Shown here piece after piece: positions 27,397-36,307 of a stretch of DNA of 64,000 nucleotides. Within the stretch, counting starts at the first letter, position 1; the number at the start of each line of letters is the position of its first letter. Made by a program: the position numbers and the translations under genes. Origin of the DNA: Lunatimonas lonarensis (lineage in GTDB: Bacteria; Bacteroidota; Bacteroidia; Cytophagales; Cyclobacteriaceae); NCBI RefSeq assembly GCF_000390185.1, contig NZ_AQHR01000088.1, positions 248,001 to 312,000 on the forward strand. The letters run 5' to 3'. The notes under the pieces were generated by a model. That model worked only from the letters and a program-made list of their open reading frames with translations, searched no databases and was not told where the DNA came from.

Positions 27397-28698
27397 TTAA
27401 AAAACCCTGCCCTGATTCATCAATTCCTCTATTTCCTCTGCTTCGATGGGGATATGTTGCATTAGATCCAGGTTTCCGCCTTGCTGTATCAAAAGATTAT
27501 TTTCCAAACGAATCCCGATCCCCTCCTCCGGAATATAGATCCCCGGCTCCACGGTGAAAACCATCCCTTCCTCGATAGGATCGTAAATGGTTCCAACGTC
27601 GTGCACATCGAGACCCAAATGGTGGGAGGTCCCGTGCATAAAATATTTCTTGTATGCCGGCCATTGCGGATCCTGCTTGGCCACATCTTCCTCAGAAATC
27701 AAGCCCAGCCCCATCAGTTCATACTGCATCACCGCGCCGATTTCCCGGTGATAGTCCTGAATAGTGATCCCCGGGCAGAGCATATTGCAGGCCTTTCGGT
27801 GAACCCTCAAAACCGCTTCATATACCTGTCGTTGCCTTTTGGAAAATCGCCCACCCACCGGCAGGGTACGGGTCATGTCCGCATTGTAATTACCATACTC
27901 CGCACCCACGTCAAACAACACCAAATCCCCTTCTTGACAGACTTGGTCATTATCGGTGTAATGAAGGACACAGGCATTCTTTCCAGAGGCAATGATGGGC
28001 TCATAGGCAAAGCCTTTACTTCCTCGACGTACAAACTCATGCAAAAATTCAGCCTCTAACTCGTATTCCTTCACACCGGGTTTGAGTACTTGTAAAATCC
28101 GACGAAACCCCGCCTCCGTGATATCACATGCATGCTGCATCTGCGCGACTTCTTCGGATTCCTTCACCGCTCGTAGTCGGTGCATCAATGGGGCTACCCT
28201 CCGGTAAGTGTGCAGGGGATATCGCTCGCGGCATTGCTTGATAAACCGAGCGTCTCTTGTTTCCACGTGCACGGTGGCCCTCAGATGTTCATTCGTGTTT
28301 AAAAAGACCTCATCACTTAGTGCCATCAGCATCGTCCATATCCCTTCAAAAGCGTCCAGCCATTCTATTCGGGAGACTCCGGAACTTGCACTTGCTTCCT
28401 CCTTGGTCAGTTTATGGCCCTCCCAAACCGCTATGTGCTCGTCTGTTTTACGTATAAAGAGAATTTCCCTCATTTCTTCTTTGGGACAATTCGGGCAAAG
28501 AACCAAGATCGTCTCTTCCTGGTCTATACCTGTGAGGTAAAAGAGATCATTGTTCTGTCTAAACCTCATGGTACCGTCTGCATTGGTAGGCAGTACGTCG
28601 TTTGCGTGAAATATGGCAAGTGCATTTTGGGGAAGCTTCCCAACCAACTTTTTTCGATTTCGAATGTACAGATCCTTATCCAACGGTTGATAACGCAT
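27397..28698 (-). CDS. pepP: Xaa-Pro aminopeptidase (M24B)
   Basis: 433 aa. N-terminal aminopeptidase P domain (about 1-140, MRFRQNNDLFYLTGIDQEE) and pita-bread catalytic domain. Five metal ligands are visible: Asp pair in LVLFDVGAEYGNYNADMTRT, His in HGTSHHLGLDVHD, and Glu in FTVEPGIYI and GIRLENNLLI. It removes N-terminal residues preceding proline using two metal ions, in the cytoplasm. Stands alone and converges with the preceding membrane/TPR gene. Confidence 0.94.
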   Translation of the reverse strand: MRYQPLDKDLYIRNRKKLVGKLPQNALAIFHANDVLPTNADGTMRFRQNNDLFYLTGIDQEETILVLCPNCPKEEMREILFIRKTDEHIAVWEGHKLTKEEASASSGVSRIEWLDAFEGIWTMLMALSDEVFLNTNEHLRATVHVETRDARFIKQCRERYPLHTYRRVAPLMHRLRAVKESEEVAQMQHACDITEAGFRRILQVLKPGVKEYELEAEFLHEFVRRGSKGFAYEPIIASGKNACVLHYTDNDQVCQEGDLVLFDVGAEYGNYNADMTRTLPVGGRFSKRQRQVYEAVLRVHRKACNMLCPGITIQDYHREIGAVMQYELMGLGLISEEDVAKQDPQWPAYKKYFMHGTSHHLGLDVHDVGTIYDPIEEGMVFTVEPGIYIPEEGIGIRLENNLLIQQGGNLDLMQHIPIEAEEIEELMNQGRVF

Positions 28699-29091
28699 AC
28701 TAATCAGATTGGTGTAATTGATAAAACATTTAGTGTAAATAAATCAAACACTTCGCAGCCCTCACACACTGGGAAATAACCCGCAAGGAAGGAAATTATC
28801 CTCCACTTGCGGTAAAGTCCCCGTTCGAAGCAACATACAAGCAGGCCGCCCAAGCCGCGGCAAGATATCACCTTTACCGATAAAAAGTTACCAGAAACAC
28901 ATAAAAGTCATCCAACCACCGAAAGACAGGCAAGGTCAAATACCTATTTGTATTGCTCCGGCATGGTCTCCAAATGGGCAGCAAAACCATGGTCTACCTT
29001 AAAACAGGTTTTTCATGCGTTCCCACAATTCCTATCATGTATTACCGATTATTGCTGCTATTTTTGTATTTTAGAAGTGTATCAAATTGGA
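28699..29091. other. Divergent intergenic region with a long hairpin
   Basis: 393 bases between pepP (minus) and the M16 peptidase (plus). A stem of CCGCAAG/CTTGCGG extended by an inner GGAAGGA/TCCTCC pairing lies at 28780-28813, without a following U-tract. A weak open frame continues upstream of the M16 start (from 28948) but shows no conserved features. The M16 promoter is at its right end. Confidence 0.45.
29059..29066 (+). promoter_or_regulatory. -7 element for the M16 peptidase gene
   Basis: TATTTTTG is an exact TAnnTTTG match, 25 bases before the ATG at 29092. This supports that ATG over the in-frame ATG at 28948. No good -33 TTG is seen. Confidence 0.45.
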
Positions 29092-30327
29092 ATGTCGTAT
29101 CAGATCAAGGAATTAGCAAACGGGATCCGCATTGTTCACCAAGAGGTCACCCATACCCGAATGGTGCATTGTGGATTTATTTTGGACATAGGAAGTAGGG
29201 ATGAGGAAAAAGACCAGGTAGGGTTGGCGCATTTTTGGGAACACATGGCTTTTAAAGGTACCCATAAACGTAAAGCCTTTCATATCATCAACCGGCTCGA
29301 TTCCCTGGGTGGCGAGCTCAATGCCTATACAACCAAGGAAAAGCTGTGCTTTTACTCCAGTGTACTAAAAGAGCACTTTGGCAAAGCCGCCGAGCTGCTA
29401 TGCGATATTACCTTCAACAGCATTTTTCCTCCGAAGCAGATTGAAAAAGAACGACAGGTGATATTGGAAGAGATGGCCATGTACCAAGATTCCCCTGACG
29501 ACTCCATCCAAGATGATTTTGATGAAATATTGTTTCCCGGGCACAGTCTAGGAAACAACATCCTAGGGACGGAAGAATCTGTTCGGGCATTTAGGCAAGC
29601 ACACTTCCTCGACTTTATCCAGAGCCGCATGGATACCTCAAAAATTGTCTTTTCGGTAGTTGGAAACATCAGCTTTAAAAAAGTTTTGACAGTAGTAGTT
29701 CCCTTCTTGTCTGCCATCCCCTCAAAACGCAGCGTATACAGGCGTCTTCCCGTCAATGGGTATGTACCAAAGGTTACCACCACCTACAAGGAGATAACAC
29801 AGGCCCACTGTGCCTTGGGAAGGCCTACTTTGGGGCTCAAAGACCCCAACCGTTACAAGTTGTTTTTGCTCAATAATATTTTAGGTGGACCAAGCATGAA
29901 CTCGCGATTGAATATGGCCCTGCGGGAAAAACATGGGCTGGTTTACAGCATTGAATCCGTGTATCAGGCCTATACCGACGCAGGATTCATTGGTATATTT
30001 TACGGTACGGAAGAACCGTCCGCGACCAAAGCCCGTAGGATAGTCATGCGGGAACTCAGGCGTATACGCGAAAAAAAACTCGGCACATTGCAACTCCACA
30101 TGGCAAAAGAACAGACCATCGGCCAAATGGCTATGGCAGAGGAAAACTACCCTGGCTTAATGTTGGTATACGGCAAAACGTTGCTTGACAAAGGCTATAT
30201 TGAGCCGTTGGAGCGTATTTTTTCCCTCATAAAATCGGCCTCTGCAGAGGATCTTCAAGATCTTGCCCAAGAAGTTTACAACGAGGATCAATTCAGTGTG
30301 TTATCCTACCTCCCCAAACCCGATTAG
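29092..30327 (+). CDS. M16 family zinc metallopeptidase
   Basis: 411 aa from ATG 29092, where conserved sequence begins (MSYQIKELANGIRIVHQEV). The inverted zinc motif HFWEH (HxxEH) is at about residues 47-51, in GLAHFWEHMAFKGTHKR; a downstream Glu ligand is expected near LLCDITFN. The second half is a typical inactive M16_C domain (YKLFLLNNILGGPSMNSRLNMALREKHGLVYSI). Single-domain-pair size equals PqqL/mitochondrial processing-type subunits. No signal peptide, so probably cytoplasmic. An O-methyltransferase follows after 3 bases and a LysM transglycosylase after that. Confidence 0.92.
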   Translation: MSYQIKELANGIRIVHQEVTHTRMVHCGFILDIGSRDEEKDQVGLAHFWEHMAFKGTHKRKAFHIINRLDSLGGELNAYTTKEKLCFYSSVLKEHFGKAAELLCDITFNSIFPPKQIEKERQVILEEMAMYQDSPDDSIQDDFDEILFPGHSLGNNILGTEESVRAFRQAHFLDFIQSRMDTSKIVFSVVGNISFKKVLTVVVPFLSAIPSKRSVYRRLPVNGYVPKVTTTYKEITQAHCALGRPTLGLKDPNRYKLFLLNNILGGPSMNSRLNMALREKHGLVYSIESVYQAYTDAGFIGIFYGTEEPSATKARRIVMRELRRIREKKLGTLQLHMAKEQTIGQMAMAEENYPGLMLVYGKTLLDKGYIEPLERIFSLIKSASAEDLQDLAQEVYNEDQFSVLSYLPKPD

Positions 30328-30330
30328 ACC

Positions 30331-30972
30331 ATGATAGAAGATGCTTTGTTTACCTACTGTGTCGATCATACTGACAAGGAGGATGCGGTGTTGGAGAATA
30401 TCGCACGGCAGACCCATCTGAAAGTGCTCAAACCCCGCATGATATCCGGCCCCGTTCAGGGAAAATTTTTGGAACTACAGACCAAAATGCTTAAGCCTCG
30501 CTTGGTGCTGGAAATAGGCACATTTACCGGCTATGCGGCTGTTTGCATGGCCAGAGGCTTGGATGACATGGGTCGTCTTATTACACTGGACATCAACGAT
30601 GAGCTTGAGGAAATGGTGAGGGGCTTCTTCGGGTCTTCGGGTGTTGGACATAAAATTGACTACCGCATAGGCAATGCCCTTAAATTAATTCCAAAAATTA
30701 CTGGTAACTTTGATATGGTGTTCATCGATGCGGACAAAATCAACTATTCCCGGTATTATGACTTGGTAATAGACCGCCTTAATCCGGGAGGAATCATTTT
30801 TGCCGACAATATTCTCTGGTCCGGTAAGGTACTTGAGAGCCACCGCAAAAAGCTGGATAAAGATACGGCCGCCATATTGGCGTTTAACCGAAAAGTTCAA
30901 AACGATCACAGGGTAGAAAATGTCATACTCCCGATTCGTGACGGCATTATGATGGCCAGAAAACGAACCTAA
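30331..30972 (+). CDS. SAM-dependent O-methyltransferase (class I, COMT-like)
   Basis: 213 aa. Motif I LVLEIGTFTGYAAVCMARGL, then GRLITLDINDE, MVFIDADKINYSRYYDLVIDRLNPGGIIFADNILWSGKV (metal- and substrate-binding Asp/Asn). This matches the Methyltransf_3 family of cation-dependent O-methyltransferases acting on catechol-type hydroxyls. The real acceptor is unknown. 3 bases after the M16 gene and 8 before the transglycosylase, so one operon. Confidence 0.93.
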   Translation: MIEDALFTYCVDHTDKEDAVLENIARQTHLKVLKPRMISGPVQGKFLELQTKMLKPRLVLEIGTFTGYAAVCMARGLDDMGRLITLDINDELEEMVRGFFGSSGVGHKIDYRIGNALKLIPKITGNFDMVFIDADKINYSRYYDLVIDRLNPGGIIFADNILWSGKVLESHRKKLDKDTAAILAFNRKVQNDHRVENVILPIRDGIMMARKRT

Positions 30973-30980
30973 TACAGGGC

Positions 30981-32597
30981 ATGAGAATAGCAAAAATATT
31001 TCCACTTTTAATGATTTGGCTGGCTTCCCTGCCGGCCATTGCGCAGGTACCGGAAGTTCCTTCTGTGATCTACTTTGCGGACATGACGCTTCAGCTCAAT
31101 GAGCAGGCACGTAGGGAAATACAAGCGGATGTGAACGCACTCTATCGAAATCCCCAATATTTTCAGATCAAGCTGGACCGTGTCAACCTGTACATGCCCA
31201 TAGTAGAGCGGGTGCTTCGTGAACAGGGCGTTCCGGATGATTTAAAATACCTGGTTATCCAAGAGAGTAGCTTGATTTCAGATGCCGTTTCCACCTCCAA
31301 TGCAGTGGGTTTCTGGCAATTTAAAAAAGGGACGGCCGAAGAGGTCTTTCTGCGTGTGGACAACCAAGTCGACGAGCGAAAGAATATCGTCTCCTCTACC
31401 CGAGGGGCTGCCCTGTACCTGAAAAAGCACCAAGGGCATCTGAACAACTGGGCAACAGCCTTGGTGTCTTATCAAATGGGCCTCGGAGGAGCACGGGGGT
31501 ATTTTGGCGACCAGTATAAGGGGAAGCGAACCATGGAAATAGACAGAAATTCCCATTGGTACCTTAAAAAGTACCTCGCCCATAAAATCGCCTTCGAAGG
31601 ACAAACCGGCAAACTCGTAAGTAATGGCGATTACCTACACGAATATACGGTCAAAGGCCCAACCACACTGGCCGAGGTGGCCAGGCAGTTGGGAGTATCC
31701 GAAAACCACTTAAAAGATTATAACAAATGGGCCCCGACCGGTACGATCCCTGGTGACAAAACCTATGTCGTGACTTATATTCAAAAAGGCATCGCGCCTG
31801 TTCGACCGGCCATTCAGACAGACCTCCCACCAACCGAAAAAGGACAGACGGGCCCGGTGCTGGCCCAAAGCGGGCAGGTATCTCCCTACCCGAAGGTAAC
31901 AGGCAACACCTCCAAAGCCACTCAACGTGGCCAAGTAAGCGTAAACGGCATAAAAGCCGTCATGGCTTCGGCCAGTGGTCCCATCACCCAGCTTGCAAAC
32001 CAAGTGGATATGAAAGAAAAGAAACTAAGGAGATTAAATGATCTCAGTAAGTCCGATCCCATCCAAGCCGGTCAATATTATTATACCAAACGAAAAAGAG
32101 GAAAAGCCGAAGCCACCGAACACGTCGTTCAAGCGGGGGAAACACTTTGGAAAATCTCGCAAATCCACGGCATAAGGGTTCATTCACTTAAGGCAAAAAA
32201 CCGCATCTACCAGGATAAAGACCTGAAACCGGGAATGGTTCTGTTGCTTCAAGATTACAGAAAGCGGGGAGAGGAAATCAAAATGGCATCCCCAACCCCT
32301 AGGCCTTCCGCACCTGTGCGCACAGAGACTCGATTGGCCGATACAGGGAACAGACCTCAGGCCTCGTCGTCCAACACTGTCACATCCCAAGTGGCTCCCC
32401 GTGTTTCCCAAACCACCTCCCCTTCCACCACCACTACTTTGCCGGCTTCTATCATAGAGCACGTGGTGGAACCAGGGGATACGCTCTATGCCATTTCGCG
32501 GAAGCATCAGGTAACCGTTGAACAGCTAAAACAATGGAATCAAATCGGCGCAGACAACCTGTTAAAAGTTGGACAAAAGCTTGTCATCCGAAAGTGA
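30981..32597 (+). CDS. LysM-containing lytic transglycosylase (MltD-like)
   Basis: 538 aa. Signal peptide about 1-22 (ASLPAIAQ). SLT domain about 60-210 with the catalytic Glu in LKYLVIQESSLISDAVS and the NAVGFWQFKKGTA and SYQMGLGGARGYF signatures. A divergent LysM follows near 215-260, then two clear LysM repeats (about 375-420, HVVQAGETLWKISQIHGIRV; about 493-538, HVVEPGDTLYAISRKHQVTV) joined by Pro/Ser/Thr-rich linkers. It cleaves peptidoglycan glycan strands to 1,6-anhydro-MurNAc ends in the periplasm. Last gene of the M16-OMT-MltD run. Confidence 0.93.
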   Translation: MRIAKIFPLLMIWLASLPAIAQVPEVPSVIYFADMTLQLNEQARREIQADVNALYRNPQYFQIKLDRVNLYMPIVERVLREQGVPDDLKYLVIQESSLISDAVSTSNAVGFWQFKKGTAEEVFLRVDNQVDERKNIVSSTRGAALYLKKHQGHLNNWATALVSYQMGLGGARGYFGDQYKGKRTMEIDRNSHWYLKKYLAHKIAFEGQTGKLVSNGDYLHEYTVKGPTTLAEVARQLGVSENHLKDYNKWAPTGTIPGDKTYVVTYIQKGIAPVRPAIQTDLPPTEKGQTGPVLAQSGQVSPYPKVTGNTSKATQRGQVSVNGIKAVMASASGPITQLANQVDMKEKKLRRLNDLSKSDPIQAGQYYYTKRKRGKAEATEHVVQAGETLWKISQIHGIRVHSLKAKNRIYQDKDLKPGMVLLLQDYRKRGEEIKMASPTPRPSAPVRTETRLADTGNRPQASSSNTVTSQVAPRVSQTTSPSTTTTLPASIIEHVVEPGDTLYAISRKHQVTVEQLKQWNQIGADNLLKVGQKLVIRK

Positions 32598-32640
32598 TCG
32601 GCATAGTTCGCTTTTTGGTGTTGAAATAACCCAGTATGTG

Positions 32641-33639
32641 ATGAAGCAGTATTTCCCAATAGCATTATTTTTTTTACTATGCTGCGTTGCCCTGCGGGCC
32701 AATGCGCAAGACGTGGGAGCGCTGAGTAGAGCCGATACGGTTATAATCAGCGGCGATACACTCATTATGTTGGGTGACTCCCTTATTTTTGCCCCAATCG
32801 CACGGGAAATCTATTGGAAAAAAGGGGGAAACTTCAATTTAAGTATTCAGCAGGTATCGCTAAGCAATTGGTCGGCTGGTGGTGCAAGTTCCTCTGCCCT
32901 GAATACCGGTCTTCTGTTGTTTGCCAACTATAAAAAAGGCGATAAGATTTGGGACACCAAACTCACGGTGAACTATGGGCTCAACCGGCAGACCGGTCGG
33001 GCTTTCCCTACCCGAAAAACCAATGACAACTTCATCTTTATCAGCAAATATGGTAGGGAGATCACCAAAAAAATGTACCTATCTACCCAGATAGATGCCA
33101 GAACCCAACTTCTTCGAGGATACAGATATTTCAGGCCTCCTGGTGAGGACAGGGAAAGCCGATCCCGCATTTCAGATTTACTAAGCCCAGGCTATGTGCA
33201 GTCCTCCACCGGTCTCAATTACCAGAAAGAGCTGAAAAAAAACGGTAGATTCTCGACCATTATATCCCCCTTCACAGGTCGTTTTACAATCGTGCTGGAT
33301 GATTCGCTAAGCAGGGCTGGAGCTTTTGGGGTAATACCCGGAGAAAATGTACGGGCAGAGGCGGGTGTTTCACTGGGAAACTCTATTGACACCCAAGTCA
33401 TGGAAAATATCCGTTGGAAGGCAGACCTTAACCTATTCTCAAATTACGAACGTCTCGGAAACATGGTGGTGAACTTCAACTCTGTTCTTTCCATGCGGGT
33501 CAACCGCTACATTACCACCCGAATCGAAACGGTACTTATATATGATGAGCGGGTTTTCATCCAACAGGAAGATGGCACCTCCTCCCGGGCGATCCAGCTT
33601 CAAAACATGATTAACTTCGGCATTGGTATTGACTTTTGA
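32641..33639 (+). CDS. DUF3078 family outer-membrane protein
   Basis: 332 aa from the ATG at 32641, which begins a clean signal peptide (MKQYFPIALFFLLCCVALRANAQ). An earlier in-frame TTG-type start at 32569 would overlap the transglycosylase. DUF3078 features: REIYWKKGGNFNLSIQQVSLSNWSAGG and long amphipathic beta-strands such as DTKLTVNYGLNRQ and RYITTRIETVLIYDERV, ending in F. Probably a beta-barrel; function unknown. Confidence 0.88.
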   Translation: MKQYFPIALFFLLCCVALRANAQDVGALSRADTVIISGDTLIMLGDSLIFAPIAREIYWKKGGNFNLSIQQVSLSNWSAGGASSSALNTGLLLFANYKKGDKIWDTKLTVNYGLNRQTGRAFPTRKTNDNFIFISKYGREITKKMYLSTQIDARTQLLRGYRYFRPPGEDRESRSRISDLLSPGYVQSSTGLNYQKELKKNGRFSTIISPFTGRFTIVLDDSLSRAGAFGVIPGENVRAEAGVSLGNSIDTQVMENIRWKADLNLFSNYERLGNMVVNFNSVLSMRVNRYITTRIETVLIYDERVFIQQEDGTSSRAIQLQNMINFGIGIDF

Positions 33640-33657
33640 TGATAGCGTATTTGAAGG

Positions 33658-34247
33658 TCAGAAATCGGTTTCCAGATCAAACCTTTTTTTCAGTTCGTTG
33701 AGTGCTGGTGATTTTTTCAATAGATACTGAAGTCTTTCGCTTGCGGTGTACAGATTTTTTGACTGATCCTGGGCCTCCTCCTTGATCTCGCAGGTGATCT
33801 CCGCCTTTGCGTGATGAAGCTTTCGCCTGAAAAGCCCGGTAAGCTCCGGCTTACAGCGCATAAAAATATCCTGCTGCAACTCCCCTGCCAAGAGAAAATG
33901 AATCGCTATCCCACGCAACTCATAAGGTTGACGAAGCACAGCTACTTCCATGTTTTTATGAGCTGCCTTATAATCGGAAAGAATCTCCTCCAGTGCGGCG
34001 GAAACCCGTTCGATTTCGAGGGGATCTGTGGACAGAACATGATCCACCGGTTCGCCACCGGGCTCCTCCTTAGTTGCCGAAACCGACACAATAGGTCTAT
34101 CCTTGGATTGCCTCTCGGCTTCCCGAAGGGTAGTGGGTATGGAAATGGTCTTTTTTACCGGGGTATTCCCTTCCCTTCCGGATGCGGCAATCACGGACAA
34201 CGCCGCAGACCCAGCGGATTTGGGTTCAGCTGCTAAACTTTTTTTTT
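33658..34247 (-). CDS. dnaX: dnaX, tau-specific C-terminal part reached by -1 frameshift
   Basis: 193 codons from AGT at 34239 to the stop at 33658, in the -1 frame relative to the gamma ORF. Within it, a Lys/Pro/Ser-rich linker is followed by a helical domain (PLEIERVSAALEEILSDYKA) and a C-terminal motif YLLKKSPALNELKKRFDLETDF that is typical of the C-terminus of Bacteroidota DnaX. No upstream start is possible before the A10 run because a TGA (34254-34252) closes this frame just before it. A TTG at 34200 could start a separate 180-aa product, but fusion to gamma (about 573 aa in total) is far more likely. Tau would link polymerase cores and DnaB. Confidence 0.8.
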
Positions 34248-34254
34248 TGCCTCA
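34205..34254 (-). promoter_or_regulatory. dnaX frameshift / slippage signal (A10 run plus hairpin)
   Basis: The run of ten A on the minus strand (34248-34239) reads GCA AAA AAA AAA GTT TAG in the gamma frame. The shifted frame (AAA AAA AAA AGT TTA GCA) is closed by TGA only 3 bases upstream of the run. Five bases after the run a bulged hairpin begins: GCAG and ACCCA pairing with TGGGT and CTGC around a 7-base loop (34233-34205). Run, frame-limiting stops and hairpin together match known dnaX recoding sites in other bacteria. Confidence 0.75.
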
Positions 34255-35378
34255 TCTTGGGCAAGGGCTGCCAGGGAAATGGCGCTTGGAAGATTGGCCA
34301 GCTTCATCAATAAAAGCTCCACATGAAGCCGTTGGTTTTTGCTGGTCCTGTAGGAGAAATCAGCATGGTTTGCCATGTTCAGGGCAGTGAGCAAAAAGGA
34401 GAGGGAAGCCTTCTCTGATTGCTCTTTGTAGCGCTGTTTCGCGGATTCGGAAACCTGTAATAGATGTAACGTCGCCGGATCCTTACAGACCATGAGCTCC
34501 CGAAAATGCTCCGCTAGACCTACCAAAAAATTATGCGCATCAAACCCTTTCTTCAGGATTTCATCAAAGATCAACAGGGCAGCCGATATACTCTCTTCCA
34601 ATAAGGCATCGGTCACCTTGAAATAATAATCATAGTCAAGGATATGCAGGTTATTGATCGTCTCCTGGTAGGTAAGCTTATTGCCGTCCGAAAATGTGAC
34701 TATTAGGTCAAAAATCGAAAGTGCGTCCCTCAGTGCTCCATCTGCCTTCGTGGCAATAAGCCGAAGGGCCTCCTCCTCGTAGGCAATTGCTTCCTTTTGG
34801 GCAATATACTTAAGATGCTCCGTGATATCGGCTATCTGTATCCTGTTGAAATCAAATATCTGACAGCGGGAAAGGATGGTGGGGATGATCTTGTGCTTTT
34901 CCGTAGTGGCCAAAATAAAAATCGCATACTTTGGCGGCTCTTCCAGGGTTTTCAAAAATGCGTTGAAAGCCTGATTGCTGAGCATATGCACCTCATCGAT
35001 TATGTATACCTTAAACTTCCCTTTTTGCGGTGCATACCGCACCTGGTCTACCAGGTTTCTGATGTCGTCCACAGAGTTGTTGGAGGCGGCATCAAGCTCG
35101 TGGACGTTAAAGGAGCTGTTTGCCTTGAACGATAGGCAGGAATCACATTGGTCGCAAGCTTCGAAATCTGCGGTACGGTTTTCACAGTTGATCGTCTTCG
35201 CCAGAATACGCGCACAGGTGGTCTTGCCTACACCACGGGGCCCACAAAACAAAAATGCTTGCGCAAGGTGGTCGTTTTTGATGGCATTTTTCAGCGTGGT
35301 GGTAATATGCTGCTGTCCCACTACGCTCTTAAAATCGGAAGGCCTGTATTTCCTGGCAGAGACGACAAAATTTTCCAT
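34233..35378 (-). CDS. dnaX: DNA polymerase III subunit gamma (DnaX N-terminal product)
   Basis: 381 aa. AAA+ clamp-loader ATPase: Walker A CGPRGVGKTTCARILA (about 44-58), zinc module INCENRTADFEACDQCDSC, Walker B/DEVH box VYIIDEVHMLSNQAFNAFLKTLEE, sensor 1 FILATTEKHKI, SRC motif PTILSRCQIF. Domain III helices end at about residue 370, then EAKKKV and TAG. Assembles the sliding clamp (DnaN, encoded at 38.6-39.7 kb) on primed DNA. The short form equals E. coli gamma; the tau tail lies in the -1 frame immediately downstream. Confidence 0.93.
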   Translation of the reverse strand: MENFVVSARKYRPSDFKSVVGQQHITTTLKNAIKNDHLAQAFLFCGPRGVGKTTCARILAKTINCENRTADFEACDQCDSCLSFKANSSFNVHELDAASNNSVDDIRNLVDQVRYAPQKGKFKVYIIDEVHMLSNQAFNAFLKTLEEPPKYAIFILATTEKHKIIPTILSRCQIFDFNRIQIADITEHLKYIAQKEAIAYEEEALRLIATKADGALRDALSIFDLIVTFSDGNKLTYQETINNLHILDYDYYFKVTDALLEESISAALLIFDEILKKGFDAHNFLVGLAEHFRELMVCKDPATLHLLQVSESAKQRYKEQSEKASLSFLLTALNMANHADFSYRTSKNQRLHVELLLMKLANLPSAISLAALAQDEAKKKV

Positions 35379-35467
35379 TGATGCAAGTTATAAAATTAAT
35401 CCAAATGAAATAATGGCAAATTGGATTAAAAAAAACGAATGCCTGTAGCATCCTGATTTAATGTAGG

Positions 35468-36274
35468 TTAGAAATCCAGTGACAAGCCCGTGCGGAAGGA
35501 AAAGATCAAATTCGTAATAGGAACGATTGGCCTGTTTTCATAGCTGAGATCAAACGTATTGGTAAGGGAAAAACGGTCACTGATCTTGGTGTTGATTATA
35601 GTGGAGCTATTAAACCGCTGTCGGAAATCAGAAATGGACCGGTCGAACCCCACTTGGTAATAATTAACCAGATTCACATCGACAAAGTCGTTTAAGGTCG
35701 CACGTAACGAGAAATAATTCGAGCTTTTGAACAAACTAATCTGTCTAATTTCTTCCAAATAGGGGTGCTGCCAAGTCTCCCATTCCTTCAACCCCCCTAT
35801 CCCTACAAGTAAGGTTAGCCGATCCGTCTTGATTGTACTCAACCGGACAGACCCGCCGATTAGCAATCTTGGATCCAAGCCCCGGAAATTATCAAATGAG
35901 TACTGCCCATACACCTCATAGTTTACTTTTTCCTCCCTAAGGAAGTTAACACGACCATGGACAAACCCAAAATTAAGGAAGTCTGCGTCATTGATCTTGA
36001 GGTAGTCAAAATTGGAAACAAAAACGAAGGCATGTTTGGCGGGGTAATAGATCGCATTTACGTCCAGGTTATACCCGAAAAGACTTACCGGATCATCTAC
36101 GCCCGCACTCCGGTTGTAATGATTCAACCCAAACGTGGTCTTAAACTGGAAATACTTGGCGGTGTCCTTTTCCATACGCAGCCGCTCAATATTCAAGATT
36201 TGTGCATCGGCTCGTTTTCCGCTGAAAACGAACAAGAGAACCAGCAAAAGGACTATCAGGTAACGTCTACTCAA
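35468..36274 (-). CDS. DUF481 family outer-membrane beta-barrel protein
   Basis: 268 aa. Signal peptide about 1-24 (GKRADAQ). Beta-strand-rich with YdiY/DUF481-like segments (YFQFKTTFGLNHYNRS, VNAIYYPAKHAFVFVSNFDYLK, DNFRGLDPRLLIGGSVRL) and an ending LSLDF that suits barrel assembly. Role unknown. It lies between GNAT and dnaX on the same strand but with gaps of 30-90 bases. Confidence 0.85.
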   Translation of the reverse strand: MSRRYLIVLLLVLLFVFSGKRADAQILNIERLRMEKDTAKYFQFKTTFGLNHYNRSAGVDDPVSLFGYNLDVNAIYYPAKHAFVFVSNFDYLKINDADFLNFGFVHGRVNFLREEKVNYEVYGQYSFDNFRGLDPRLLIGGSVRLSTIKTDRLTLLVGIGGLKEWETWQHPYLEEIRQISLFKSSNYFSLRATLNDFVDVNLVNYYQVGFDRSISDFRQRFNSSTIINTKISDRFSLTNTFDLSYENRPIVPITNLIFSFRTGLSLDF

Positions 36275-36307
36275 AACAACTGGTTAAATTCTAAACATCG
36301 TTGGCAT

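Noticed and set aside
28948-29091. N-terminal extension of the M16 peptidase from ATG 28948
   Set aside because: The added 48 residues have no conserved features and an exact -7 box lies inside this stretch just before ATG 29092.
33658-34200. Separate hypothetical gene starting at TTG 34200
   Set aside because: Its sequence is the tau-type C-terminus of DnaX and its frame connects to gamma through the A10 run.
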